Assembly: GCF_029945685.1 (NCBI RefSeq)
Contig: NZ_JAQSDA010000028.1
Coordinates: forward strand, 186,001-250,000
DNA length: 64,000 bases
Source: Polaromonas sp.
Lineage (GTDB): Bacteria; Pseudomonadota; Gammaproteobacteria; Burkholderiales; Burkholderiaceae_C
Direction of reading: 5' to 3'
A program made the position numbers and the translations under genes. Of this stretch, positions 28,879 to 37,381 are shown one piece after another; position 1 is the stretch's first letter; the number at the start of each line of letters is the position of its first letter. The notes beneath the pieces are model-generated. The model had not been told where the DNA came from and ran no database searches. It was given only the letters and a program-made list of their open reading frames with translations.

Positions 28879-30164
28879 TGCGTTGAATTATCGGGGGTGG
28901 GGTCTGCTTTGGCGCCGTGGAAGAAGGCATACGATGCGAGACAACAACACAAAAACACGGCCAGCGCCGCCTGGAAGCTGGCCACGTCGGCCAGCCCCAT
29001 GGCCTGAAAAACGTCGATCAGCAGGCCGATGCCCCACTGCATGACAAACACGCCGGCAAAAATCACCAGGTTGTAGGCGGTCAGCGCGCGACCCGCGAGC
29101 ACCTGCGGAAACGCCATGCCCACCGCCGGCTGGGCCAGGCCCAGCACACTGGAGCTCATGCAGAACAGCGCCCAGCCGGCCCAGCCGGTGGCCGGCCCGG
29201 CCGCAATATTTCCGGCGAGCACCAGCAGGCTCACCGGCACACCCCAGGTGATCAGGCGGTTGGCGCTCCAGCCATGCTGCGAGAGCCACGGGTTGACCAG
29301 CCCCCAGGCCCAGAACGTGACCAGCATGCAGGCATTGATCCAGAACAGGCCGGTGGCCGCCTGCAAGGGCGTGTAGCCCGCGACCCGGACCATCCACGGC
29401 CCGGCCCACAGGGTCTGCATCGCGATCACGCCGCCATAGTGGAAAAAGGCCACCGGCGACATTTTCCGGAAATAGGGGCTGCGCCAGACCTGGGCGTAAC
29501 CGGCCTGCGGATGCGACACATGGGGAGAAGCCGCCGCGGAAGCGAGCTTCCAGGACGGGACCACCCAGGCAATTGCCGCCATCGACAGCAGGATCAGCGT
29601 CGCCAGAATCCAGAACAGCGGGCGCCAGCCGGTCAGCGGCATCAGCCACTGCACCGGCAGGGTGGACGCCAGCATGCCCACGGAGCCGGTCATCAGCATC
29701 CAGGAGTTGGCGCGCAGCAGGGTGCCTGCGTCAAACCAGCGGCGGTATCCGGTCAGCGGCGCCATCAGGCAGGCGCTGACGCCCATGCCCAGCAACACGC
29801 GGGCAATGAGCAGGCTGGTGAAACTGGTTGCCGCTGAAAACGCCAGGCAGGCCAGCACCGCCAGGCTCAGAAAGCACAGGATCACGCGTTTGGGGCCGTG
29901 CCGGTCCAGCCAGGTGCCCAGCGGCAACTGGGTCACGGCAAAACCCAGAAAATACCCGCCGGCCAGCAGCCCCAGGTCGCGCGCATGCAATGAAAACTCC
30001 TGCGTGAGCACCGGCGACAGCGTGGCCGTGATGGCCCGTACCAGCGTCGAACAGAAGTAAGCTGCGGCAAACGCCAGAAACACAACCATGCCGGCGCGCC
30101 GGCTCAGCAGGCCAGACGCAGCAGCGGCGGCCGGCAGGCGCCCGGCGTCCCGAACGGCGCCCAT
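28875..30164 (-). CDS. MFS transporter
   Basis: Protein of 429 residues with twelve predicted membrane helices. The loop 2-3 motif is GTWLDRHGPKR, the standard MFS motif A, and RVLLGMGVSACLMAP follows it. The substrate cannot be predicted. The ATG at 30164 shares one base with the stop of the lipoprotein gene (TGATG), and the stop overlaps the EIIA start. The gene thus belongs to the pts operon. A much longer open frame upstream overlaps the lipoprotein gene and is not used. Confidence 0.85.
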   Translation of the reverse strand: MGAVRDAGRLPAAAAASGLLSRRAGMVVFLAFAAAYFCSTLVRAITATLSPVLTQEFSLHARDLGLLAGGYFLGFAVTQLPLGTWLDRHGPKRVILCFLSLAVLACLAFSAATSFTSLLIARVLLGMGVSACLMAPLTGYRRWFDAGTLLRANSWMLMTGSVGMLASTLPVQWLMPLTGWRPLFWILATLILLSMAAIAWVVPSWKLASAAASPHVSHPQAGYAQVWRSPYFRKMSPVAFFHYGGVIAMQTLWAGPWMVRVAGYTPLQAATGLFWINACMLVTFWAWGLVNPWLSQHGWSANRLITWGVPVSLLVLAGNIAAGPATGWAGWALFCMSSSVLGLAQPAVGMAFPQVLAGRALTAYNLVIFAGVFVMQWGIGLLIDVFQAMGLADVASFQAALAVFLCCCLASYAFFHGAKADPTPDNSTQ

Positions 30165-30736
30165 CAGCGGGGGCTTCCGGCGTCCAGCTTCAGGCTGGAG
30201 AAAAAGGTCTCGGCCACCTCGGGGTCCATCTTGTCGGCGTAGATCACCGCCTGAAAAACCTGCCGGCCCTGGGAAAAATACGCCGCCTGGCTTTGCACCG
30301 CCCGGCCGTCGGCGCGCTGGCCGCTGGCCCGCACCAGCACCGCCGGCAGCGGGTCCGCGCCGGGCAGCTTCAGCGGGCTGGTCTGGCCGCCACCTGCGGC
30401 CTTGAGGTTGGCCAGCGTCGCAGTTTGCCAGCCGGCCAGCACGGCTGCCGCCTGCGCCGCGTCGTCCAGCGTGGCCACCGCGATCGCAAACGTGGCATCG
30501 CCGGCATCGCAGCCCAGCATGGCCAGCTCGGTCGGCCGCCCGCCCAGCGGCACGCTGCGCTCGGCCTTGTCGGGTTTGCAGGGCAGCAGCAGGGCCAGCG
30601 CGGTGTTGTCCGGCCGCACTTCGCGCCAGTTGAAAACCGGGTTGCACGCCGCAAGCAGCAGCAACAGGCCGGCCGCCGTCACGCGGATCATCAAGGAAGC
30701 CATCGAGGGGGTCATGAAAAGGGAAGGCGGGGACAT
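30164..30736 (-). CDS. putative lipoprotein
   Basis: Protein of up to 190 residues. A signal sequence with lipobox LLLLAAC lies about 30 residues from the first ATG. A shorter start at 30715 (MTPSMASLM) would give a more normal signal length. The mature part is a soluble domain with NWREVRPDN near its start and two conserved-looking Cys (LPCKPDK, LGCDAGD) that might form a disulfide. Function unknown. First gene of the lipoprotein-MFS-PTS operon. Confidence 0.72.
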   Translation of the reverse strand: MSPPSLFMTPSMASLMIRVTAAGLLLLLAACNPVFNWREVRPDNTALALLLPCKPDKAERSVPLGGRPTELAMLGCDAGDATFAIAVATLDDAAQAAAVLAGWQTATLANLKAAGGGQTSPLKLPGADPLPAVLVRASGQRADGRAVQSQAAYFSQGRQVFQAVIYADKMDPEVAETFFSSLKLDAGSPR

Positions 30737-30903
30737 GGTCTTGGGGAAAGGGGAGCTCTGACTTTACAGGGATTCGCCAAAACCACCTGTTTTGGGGCAA
30801 TCCGGCGGGGCAGCCCGGCGACGCACCGATTTGGCGCCTGGGCAGCGCAGCCCTGCACAACACTGCGCACCAAGCTGGGCACGATGTTTGCTCACCCCCT
30901 GCC

Positions 30904-32109
30904 ATGTTCGCCGAAACCGCCCCGCTGTCCGCCCCCATGCACCTGCCCGGCGCCGACCAGCCGGTCTGGCGCGACAAGCTGTCGCAGTTGCTGGAGTCCA
31001 CCGGCGAAGGCATTTTCGGCATCGACATGGACGGCTGCTGCACCTTCATCAACCGCGCAGGCGCCGAGCAGCTCGGTTTTGCCCCGGCCGAGGTGCTGGG
31101 CAAAAACATGCACGAACTGGCCCACCACAGCCATGCCGACGGCGCGCACTACCCCGAGCACCTGTGCCCCATCTTCAACGCCTTCCGCATGGCCCTGCCC
31201 TGCCGCATCGACACCGAGCTGTTCTGGCGCCGCGACGGCAGCGCGTTTGCGGTCGAGTATTCGTCCTACCCCATCGTCGATGGCGGCGTGGTGCAGGGCG
31301 CGGTGGTCACCTTCGTCGACATCTCGGCACGCAAGCGGGCCGAGGAGGCCCTGCGCCATGCCAACGATGTGCTGGAGCAGCGTGTCAGTGAGCGCACACA
31401 GGCGCTGTCCGAGGCGCTGCAGCAACTGCGCGAACTCTCGGCCTACACCCACACGGTACGCGAGGAAGAGCGCACCCGCATCGCACGCGAGGTGCACGAC
31501 GAGCTCGGCAGCCTGCTGGTGGCGCTGAAGATGGACGTCGGCTGGCTGGACAAACGCCTGGGCGAGCAGCAGCAGCGCGAACCGGTGCAGGCGCAGGCCA
31601 TGCGCGACACCATGCGCAGCAAGTGCCAGAACATGGGCCGGCTGATTGAAGCCGCGGTGGACAACGTGGGCCGCATCATCACCGACCTGCGCCCCAGCAT
31701 CCTGGACCACCAGGGCTTGTGGGCCGCGCTCGACTGGCAGGCGCACGAGTTTGTGCAGTCGGCTGAACTCGAGCTCGACTGGCAGATGGACGTGGAGCAG
31801 GCGGTGCCGCTGCCCGAGCCTTCGGCCATGGCGGTCTTCCGCATCTTCCAGGAAATGCTCAGCAACGTCGGCCGCCACGCGCAGGCGAGCCGCATCGCCA
31901 TCACCATCCTGGCCACGGCCGGCGAGATCAGCATCAGCGTGCACGACAACGGCCGGGGCGCCGCGGCGGCGGCCTTCGAGGCAGCCACTGCCTACGGCGT
32001 GATGGGCATGCGCGAGCGCGCACGGCATTTGGGCGGTACGCTCGAAATTACAAGCCAAATCGGCCTCGGGGCCTTGTTCCACCTGCGCATCCAGCTCCCA
32101 AAATCATAG
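30904..32109 (+). CDS. PAS-domain sensor histidine kinase, NarL/NreB type
   Basis: Protein of 401 residues without membrane helices, so a cytoplasmic sensor. A PAS domain covers residues ~20-140 (ESTGEGIFGIDMDGCCTFIN ... TFVDISARKRAEE). A coiled coil follows, then a HisKA_3 dimerisation domain with the phospho-His in REVHDELGSLLVALKMD, and an ATPase domain with NVGRHAQAS and GVMGMRERARHLGG. An ATG at 30937 is an alternative start. The cognate regulator gene begins four bases later. Confidence 0.92.
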   Translation: MFAETAPLSAPMHLPGADQPVWRDKLSQLLESTGEGIFGIDMDGCCTFINRAGAEQLGFAPAEVLGKNMHELAHHSHADGAHYPEHLCPIFNAFRMALPCRIDTELFWRRDGSAFAVEYSSYPIVDGGVVQGAVVTFVDISARKRAEEALRHANDVLEQRVSERTQALSEALQQLRELSAYTHTVREEERTRIAREVHDELGSLLVALKMDVGWLDKRLGEQQQREPVQAQAMRDTMRSKCQNMGRLIEAAVDNVGRIITDLRPSILDHQGLWAALDWQAHEFVQSAELELDWQMDVEQAVPLPEPSAMAVFRIFQEMLSNVGRHAQASRIAITILATAGEISISVHDNGRGAAAAAFEAATAYGVMGMRERARHLGGTLEITSQIGLGALFHLRIQLPKS

Positions 32110-32113
32110 CGTC

Positions 32114-32773
32114 ATGACTCCCCTGAACATCCTGATCGGCGACGACCACCGCATCGTGCGTGAGGGCCTGAAGCAGGTGCTGGCCGACGCGCCCGAGATC
32201 GCCGTCGTCGCAGAAGCCGAGACCGGCCCCGACATCCTTGCCAAAGTCGAGGCGCTGGGCGGCCACGCCGGGCTGGCTGCCGTGCTGCTCGACATCGCGC
32301 TGCCGGGCCGCGACGGCATGGACGTGCTGCAGGCCCTGAAAAAAGCCTGGCCGCAACTGCCGGTGCTCATGCTCAGCACCTACCCCGAGAAGCAGTACGC
32401 GGTGCGCTGCATCAAACTGGGCGCGGCCGGCTACCTGAACAAAAGCGCCCACCCGGACGACATGATTGCCGCGGTACGCAAGGTGGCCGGCGGCGGCCTG
32501 TACGTGTCGGCCCTCACCGCCGAGGCGCTGGCCAGTGCGGTGGGCGGCAGCGGCGGGCGCAGCGGCGCCGAAGCGCTGTCGCACCGCGAGCACCAGGTGT
32601 TCCGCCTGCTCACGGCGGGCAAGTCGGTGGGCGAGATCGGCGCTCAACTGGGCCTGGCGTCCAACACCGTCAGCACCTACCGCCTGCGTATCCTCGAAAA
32701 AACCGGCACCAAAAACGACGTGGAACTGGCGCTGTACGCCGAGCGCCACGCCAGCACGCCGGCCGGCGCCTGA
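32114..32773 (+). CDS. NarL/FixJ-family response regulator
   Basis: Protein of 219 residues. The receiver has GDDHRIVREGLKQVL, the phospho-Asp in AVLLDIALPGRDGMD and the switch Lys in YLNKSAHPDD. The C-terminal LuxR-type helix-turn-helix is LTAGKSVGEIGAQLGLASNT followed by VSTYRLRILEKTGTKNDVE. It forms a pair with the kinase just upstream; target genes are unknown. Confidence 0.94.
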   Translation: MTPLNILIGDDHRIVREGLKQVLADAPEIAVVAEAETGPDILAKVEALGGHAGLAAVLLDIALPGRDGMDVLQALKKAWPQLPVLMLSTYPEKQYAVRCIKLGAAGYLNKSAHPDDMIAAVRKVAGGGLYVSALTAEALASAVGGSGGRSGAEALSHREHQVFRLLTAGKSVGEIGAQLGLASNTVSTYRLRILEKTGTKNDVELALYAERHASTPAGA

Positions 32774-32881
32774 GCCGCGCGCTTGTCCTACGGCCACTTG
32801 GGTGCCTGCTGACTGCCGGCCCACTCTCCGCACGCCATGCTGGTCACACGGCGCCGCCGGCACCACCCAAGGAGAATTTTC

Positions 32882-33301
32882 ATGACCACCGTCACCGACG
32901 TGATGACCCGCAATGTGCGAACCCTGACCCCCAGCGACACCGTGGCCGCAGCCGCCAAGGCCATGGACGAACTCAACGTGGGTGTGATCCCCGTGTGCGA
33001 GGGCGACAAGCTGCTCGGCGTGGTGACCGACCGCGACATCGTGGTGCGCGCCGTGGCGCAAGGTCTGGACGGCAACACGCCGCTGAGCAAGGTGATGAGC
33101 CGCGACGTGCGCACCGCCCGCGAAACCGACGACCTCGACACCGTGCTCGCCGACATGGCGTCCAGCCAGATCCGCCGGCTGCCGGTGCTGGACGGGGCTG
33201 AGCGCCTGATCGGCATCGTTTCCATCGGCGACATCGCGGTCAAGGGCCAGGACGAGGAAGACGTCGGCCAGTCGCTGGGCGAAATTTCCGCGCCGGCGTA
33301 A
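32882..33301 (+). CDS. CBS-domain pair protein
   Basis: Protein of 139 residues consisting of two CBS motifs (MTTVTDVMTRNVRTLTP ... and KVMSRDVRTARETDDL ...). Such modules bind adenine nucleotides or SAM and usually regulate other proteins. The start has AAGGAG eight bases upstream. It follows the two-component genes at 108 bases and precedes the cyanate operon, but no functional link is visible. Confidence 0.9.
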   Translation: MTTVTDVMTRNVRTLTPSDTVAAAAKAMDELNVGVIPVCEGDKLLGVVTDRDIVVRAVAQGLDGNTPLSKVMSRDVRTARETDDLDTVLADMASSQIRRLPVLDGAERLIGIVSIGDIAVKGQDEEDVGQSLGEISAPA

Positions 33302-33331
33302 GCGACCGCAGCGGGCCGCAGGCCGGCACCC

Positions 33332-33348
33332 TGCGCCAATTTGGTGCA
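33332..33348 (+). promoter_or_regulatory. NtrC-like binding dyad
   Basis: TGCGCCA-ATT-TGGTGCA differs from the NtrC consensus TGCACCA-N3-TGGTGCA at one base. It lies about 205 bases upstream of the sigma-54 site, a normal distance for an enhancer. A weaker half site GCACCA occurs near 33434. Confidence 0.6.
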
Positions 33349-33550
33349 ACGCCGGGAACCAGCGACGCGGCGGTGAGGCGACGCGGCGCTGGTGAGGTTT
33401 TACAACAGCCATCCAGGCCCCTCAAACGCCCGCGCACCAGCTCGCGGGGGCTTCATGGCGGCCCGCCCGGGCCGGTTTTGTAGTGCCCGCCCTACACGGC
33501 GTCATGCCATCAACAGCGAAATGCGGCGCAGGCCGCCTTCCCGGCCAAAG

Positions 33551-33566
33551 TGGCCCGCAGCTTGCA
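33551..33566 (+). promoter_or_regulatory. sigma-54 promoter of the cyanate operon
   Basis: TGGCCCGCAGCTTGCA matches TGGCACG-N4-TTGCW at all but one position, with the GG and GC elements at the correct spacing. Transcription would begin near 33577, giving a leader of about 24 bases with AAAGGTG before the ATG. Together with the NtrC-like dyad it indicates induction under nitrogen limitation. Confidence 0.72.
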
Positions 33567-33600
33567 AGACAGCCGCATCTTCAACTGAAAGGTGCGCGCC

Positions 33601-35016
33601 ATGTCCGACTACTTCTCGCCTTACGACGCCGACCAGCCCCTGATGCTCAAGTGCAGCTGCGGCAAGGACCATACGGTGGCCGACCACCACGCCGCTGTGG
33701 CTGCCGACAGCGCCGCCATCGAGTTGCGCCGCCGCAGCCAGACCAGCGAGTTCGAGGCCTACTCCAACGAGTTCATTGAAGCCACCCTGGTCAAGGCCCT
33801 GTTCCCGCAGGACGAGGTGCGCCGCCGTTTCCTGCGCGCCGTCGGCAAGGGCACGGCGATGGCCGCGATTGCCAGCGTGCTGCCGGTCGGCACCATGCAG
33901 GCCCTGGCGCAGGACGCCGGCAAAAAACCCGGCACGCTGGAAAAAACCAACCTGAAGATCGGCTTCATCCCGATCACCTGCGCCACGCCGTTGATCATGG
34001 CGCACCCGCTCGGCTTTTACCAAAAGCAGGGCCTGAATGTTGAAGTGACCAAGACCGCCGGCTGGGCGCTGATCCGCGACAAGATGATCAACAAGGAATA
34101 CGACGCGACGCACTTCCTGTCGCCGATGCCGCTGGCGATTTCCATGGGCCTGGGCTCGAACGCCACGCCGATGAACGTGGCGACCATCCAGAACATCAAT
34201 GGCCAGGCCATCACGATGGCGCTCAAGCACAAGGACAACCGCGACCCGAAAAACTGGAAGGGCTTCAAGTTCGCGATTCCCTTCGAGTTCTCGATGCACA
34301 ACTTTTTGCTGCGTTACTACCTGGCCGAAGCCGGCCTGAACCCCGACACCGATGTGCAGCTGCGCGTGGTGCCGCCGGCCGAGATGGTGGCCAACCTGCG
34401 CGCCGGCAACATCGACGGCTTCCTCGGCCCCGATCCTTTCAACCAGCGCGCGGTGTACGAAGAAGTCGGTTTCATCCACGTGCTCACGCGTGACCTGTGG
34501 AACGGCCACCCCTGCTGCGCCTTCGGCACCTCTACAGAGTTCATCCAGAAGAACCCCAACACCTTTGCCGCGCTCTACCGCTCGGTGCTGACGGCCGCCG
34601 CCATGGCGCGCGACCCGAAGAACCGCGAGCTGATCGCCAAGGTGATCGCCCCGGCCCAGTACTTGAACCAGCCCGAAGCCGTGATCAACCAGGTGCTGAC
34701 CGGCAAGTTTGCCGACGGCCTGGGCAACATCAAGAACGTGCCCGACCGCGCCGACTTCGACCCGATGCCGTGGCAGTCGATGGCGGTGTGGATGCTCACG
34801 CAGATGAAGCGCTGGGGTTATGTGAAGGGCGAGGTCAACTACAAGCAGATCGCCGAAAAGGTCTTTCTGATCACCGACGCCAAGAAGTACATGAAAGAGC
34901 TCGGCCAGCCAACGCCCGAAGGCGCATATCCGAAATTCAAGATCATGGGCAAGGAGTTCGACGCGGCCAAGGCGGATGCGTATGCCAAGGGATTTGCCAT
35001 CAACAAGATGGGATGA
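33601..35016 (+). CDS. cyanate/nitrate-type ABC transporter substrate-binding protein (NrtA/CynA family)
   Basis: Protein of 471 residues exported to the periplasm. The binding domain (residues ~112-471) has the NrtA/CmpA/CynA pattern (LKIGFIPITCATPLIMAHPLG, GFLGPDPFNQRAVYEEVGF). A Tat-type signal RRRFLRAVGKG lies unusually deep at residues 74-84 and is followed by a hydrophobic stretch and ALAQD. The first 73 residues are polar and include CSCGKDH at 18-24. The start follows AAAGGTG. The presence of cynS at the end of the operon makes cyanate the likely substrate. Confidence 0.85.
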   Translation: MSDYFSPYDADQPLMLKCSCGKDHTVADHHAAVAADSAAIELRRRSQTSEFEAYSNEFIEATLVKALFPQDEVRRRFLRAVGKGTAMAAIASVLPVGTMQALAQDAGKKPGTLEKTNLKIGFIPITCATPLIMAHPLGFYQKQGLNVEVTKTAGWALIRDKMINKEYDATHFLSPMPLAISMGLGSNATPMNVATIQNINGQAITMALKHKDNRDPKNWKGFKFAIPFEFSMHNFLLRYYLAEAGLNPDTDVQLRVVPPAEMVANLRAGNIDGFLGPDPFNQRAVYEEVGFIHVLTRDLWNGHPCCAFGTSTEFIQKNPNTFAALYRSVLTAAAMARDPKNRELIAKVIAPAQYLNQPEAVINQVLTGKFADGLGNIKNVPDRADFDPMPWQSMAVWMLTQMKRWGYVKGEVNYKQIAEKVFLITDAKKYMKELGQPTPEGAYPKFKIMGKEFDAAKADAYAKGFAINKMG

Positions 35017-35024
35017 GCACTTAC

Positions 35025-35103
35025 TCCCTCTCCCGCCGGGAGAGGGTGGGGGTGAGGGTCCGCCCCCTCCCTCACCCCAGCACTCTCCCACGGGGCGAGG
35101 GGG
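35025..35103 (+). repeat. stable intercistronic inverted repeat
   Basis: The spacer between the binding-protein and permease genes can fold into a hairpin. GAGGGTGGGGGTGAGGG faces CCCTCACCCCAGCACTCTC, and a smaller hairpin CTCTCCCG/CGGGAGAG precedes it. There is no T-run. Such structures often stabilise the upstream message and lower expression of downstream genes. Similar CTCTCCC/GGGTGAGGG repeats are dispersed in many proteobacteria. Confidence 0.65.
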
Positions 35104-35136
35104 AAAGACTGGCTCCAACACGAAGCAAATGACTCC

Positions 35137-36006
35137 ATGAATATTTTCAAAACCCTGGGCTTCCGCGCAGCCATCGTCTCCATCGTGATCTTCGTGGCCT
35201 TCATTGCCATCTGGTCTGCCGCAACGATGGCGCCGGCCAGCAGCGGCGGCAACGCCACCGGCATGACGGCCGAGCAGATCGAATACCAGAAGATGATGGG
35301 CAAGGACCCGGGCGCCGGCAAGGCCTCGGGCTTCCCGACACCCGGGCAGATGGGCAAGACCTTTGTGGACCAGCTCAGCGACCCGTTCTACGACCGCGGC
35401 CCCAACGACAAGGGCATTGCCATCCAGCTCGGGCATTCGCTGGGCCGGGTGGCATTGGGCTTTCTGCTGGCCTGTCTGGTGGCGATTCCTTTGGGCTTTG
35501 TCATCGGCATGTCGCCGCTGCTGCGCCGCGCGCTGGACCCCTTCATCCAGGTGCTCAAACCGATCTCGCCGCTGGCCTGGATGCCGCTGGCGCTGTACAC
35601 CATCAAGGATTCGTCCACCTCGGGCATCTTCGTGATCTTCATCTGCTCGGTCTGGCCCATGCTGATCAACACCGCCTTCGGTGTGTCGGCCGTCAAGCGT
35701 GAATGGCTCAACGTCGCCAAGACGCTGGAAGTCAAGCCGCTGCGCAAGGCCTTTCTGGTGATCCTGCCGGCCGCCGCGCCGACCATCCTGACCGGCATGC
35801 GCATCTCCATGGGCATCGCCTGGCTGGTCATCGTCGCCGCCGAGATGCTGGTGGGCGGCACCGGCATCGGCTACTTTGTCTGGAACGAATGGAACAACCT
35901 CTCGCTGACCAACGTGATATTTGCCATCGTCGTCATCGGCGTGATGGGCATGCTGCTGGACCTGATGTTTGCGCAGATGCAGAAGTGGGTGACCTATGCT
36001 GAATAA
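35137..36006 (+). CDS. ABC transporter permease of the cyanate/nitrate family (NrtB/CynB)
   Basis: Protein of 289 residues with six predicted membrane helices. The EAA loop appears as VAKTLEVKPLRKAFLVILPAAAPTI. The N-terminal helix is followed by a periplasmic segment of about 60 residues (MTAEQIEYQKMMGKDPGAG...) seen in NrtB-like permeases. It overlaps the ATPase gene by 11 bases. Confidence 0.9.
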   Translation: MNIFKTLGFRAAIVSIVIFVAFIAIWSAATMAPASSGGNATGMTAEQIEYQKMMGKDPGAGKASGFPTPGQMGKTFVDQLSDPFYDRGPNDKGIAIQLGHSLGRVALGFLLACLVAIPLGFVIGMSPLLRRALDPFIQVLKPISPLAWMPLALYTIKDSSTSGIFVIFICSVWPMLINTAFGVSAVKREWLNVAKTLEVKPLRKAFLVILPAAAPTILTGMRISMGIAWLVIVAAEMLVGGTGIGYFVWNEWNNLSLTNVIFAIVVIGVMGMLLDLMFAQMQKWVTYAE

Positions 36007-36901
36007 TCCCGCACCCGGCGGCGCCTCGGGCCGCCCCTTCCTGCAGGTCGAGGGCCTGGCCAAGTCTTACCCCGGCACCAACGAGCCGGTGTTCGACGAG
36101 GTCAACTTCAGCATCAACCGTGGCGAGTTTGTCTGCATCATCGGCCACTCGGGCTGCGGCAAGACCACCATCCTCAACGTGCTCGCAGGGCTGGAAACCG
36201 CCAGCGCCGGCCATGTCTTCATGGACGGCCGCGAGGTCGCCGGCCCCAGCCTGGAGCGCGGCGTGGTGTTCCAGGGCCACGCCCTCATGCCCTGGCTCAC
36301 CGTGCGCAAGAACATCGCTTTTGCGGTGCGCTCCAAATGGCCGGACTGGACGTCTGCCCAGGTCGATGCCCATGTACAGAAATACGTGGCGCTGGTCGGC
36401 CTGTCCGGCGCCATCGACAAAAAACCCTCGGCACTGTCGGGCGGCATGAAGCAGCGCGTCGGCATTGCGCGCGCCTTTGCGATCGAACCCAAGATGCTGC
36501 TGCTCGACGAGCCTTTCGGCGCGCTCGACGCGCTGACACGCGGCACCATCCAGGACGAGCTGCTGGCCATCGTGCGCGAGACGCAGCAAACGGTGTTCAT
36601 GATCACCCACGACGTGGACGAGGCCGTGCTGCTGGCCGACAAGATCCTGCTGATGAGCAACGGCCCGCAGGCGCGTGTGGCCGAGATCGTGCGCAACACC
36701 ATGCCGCGCGACCGGCAGCGCGCCACCGTGCACCACGACCCGCAGTACTACCCGTTGCGCAACCACCTGGTGGACTTCCTCGTGGCGCGTTCCAAGGATT
36801 TGTCGCACGGCAAGGCGCCGGCGCACCCGCCCACGGTGGAACCCGGGCGCGGCGCGCTGGCCGACACGCCGCCTTCCGTCACCCTGAAAGCTGTCGCATG
36901 A
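35996..36901 (+). CDS. ABC transporter ATP-binding protein (NrtD/CynD family)
   Basis: Protein of 301 residues. Walker A is GHSGCGKT, the signature is LSGGMKQR, Walker B is [15 protein letters not shown] and the switch His lies in [13 protein letters not shown]. It energises the permease encoded upstream. The C-terminus carries about 40 extra polar residues. It overlaps the permease by 11 bases and the DUF1348 gene by four (ATGA). Confidence 0.92.
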   Translation: MLNNPAPGGASGRPFLQVEGLAKSYPGTNEPVFDEVNFSINRGEFVCIIGHSGCGKTTILNVLAGLETASAGHVFMDGREVAGPSLERGVVFQGHALMPWLTVRKNIAFAVRSKWPDWTSAQVDAHVQKYVALVGLSGAIDKKPSALSGGMKQRVGIARAFAIEPKMLLLDEPFGALDALTRGTIQDELLAIVRETQQTVFMITHDVDEAVLLADKILLMSNGPQARVAEIVRNTMPRDRQRATVHHDPQYYPLRNHLVDFLVARSKDLSHGKAPAHPPTVEPGRGALADTPPSVTLKAVA

Positions 36902-37344
36902 GCGTTACCGAACAAGCCCGCCCGCCGCTGCCGCCCTTCACGCTGGAAAGCGCGAAAGAAAAAGTGCAGAAGGCCGAAGACGCCTGGAACAGCTGCGACC
37001 CCGACCGCGTGGCGCTGGCCTACACCGAAGACTCGGTCTGGCGCAACCGCGCCGACTTCTTCTCGGGCCGGCCCATGATCCGCGAGTTTCTGAAACGCAA
37101 ATGGGCCAAGGAACTGGACTACCGGCTCAAGAAGGAGCTCTGGGCCTTCACCGGCAACCGCATCTCGGTGCGTTTCGAGTACGAATGGCACGACGACGCC
37201 GGCTTCTGGTTCCGATCCCACGGCAACGAGCAATGGGAGTTCAACGAGCTGGGCCTGATGCAGCGCCGCGAGGCCAGCATCAACGACGTGCCGATCAAGG
37301 AAGCCGTCCGCAAGTTCCACTGGCCACGCCCTGTGGCCCCCTGA
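36898..37344 (+). CDS. DUF1348 family NTF2-like protein
   Basis: Protein of 148 residues with the DUF1348 pattern: [34 protein letters not shown] and a Trp/Phe-rich core ending [15 protein letters not shown]2-like folds bind small ligands or act as isomerases, but no function is established for this family. Translational coupling to the transporter ATPase and closeness to cynS (37 bases) suggest a role in cyanate or carbamate handling, which is inference. Confidence 0.88.
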   Translation: MSVTEQARPPLPPFTLESAKEKVQKAEDAWNSCDPDRVALAYTEDSVWRNRADFFSGRPMIREFLKRKWAKELDYRLKKELWAFTGNRISVRFEYEWHDDAGFWFRSHGNEQWEFNELGLMQRREASINDVPIKEAVRKFHWPRPVAP

Positions 37345-37381
37345 TCACCGCTTTTTTCTTTTCAACACGGAGAACACCACC

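Noticed and set aside
30165-31109. Upstream extension of the MFS frame to 744 codons
   Set aside because: It overlaps the lipoprotein gene in another frame. The MFS fold begins about 25 residues after the ATG at 30164, which is coupled to the previous stop.
33502-36063. Open frame of 853 codons on the minus strand opposite the cyanate transporter genes
   Set aside because: It is antisense to three well-supported ABC transporter genes. Its translation is His/Gly/Arg-rich low-complexity sequence typical of the complement of GC-rich genes.
33601-36901. Annotation as a nitrate transporter
   Set aside because: Family motifs do not separate nitrate, bicarbonate and cyanate transporters. The operon ends in cynS, and no nitrate or nitrite reductase is present.
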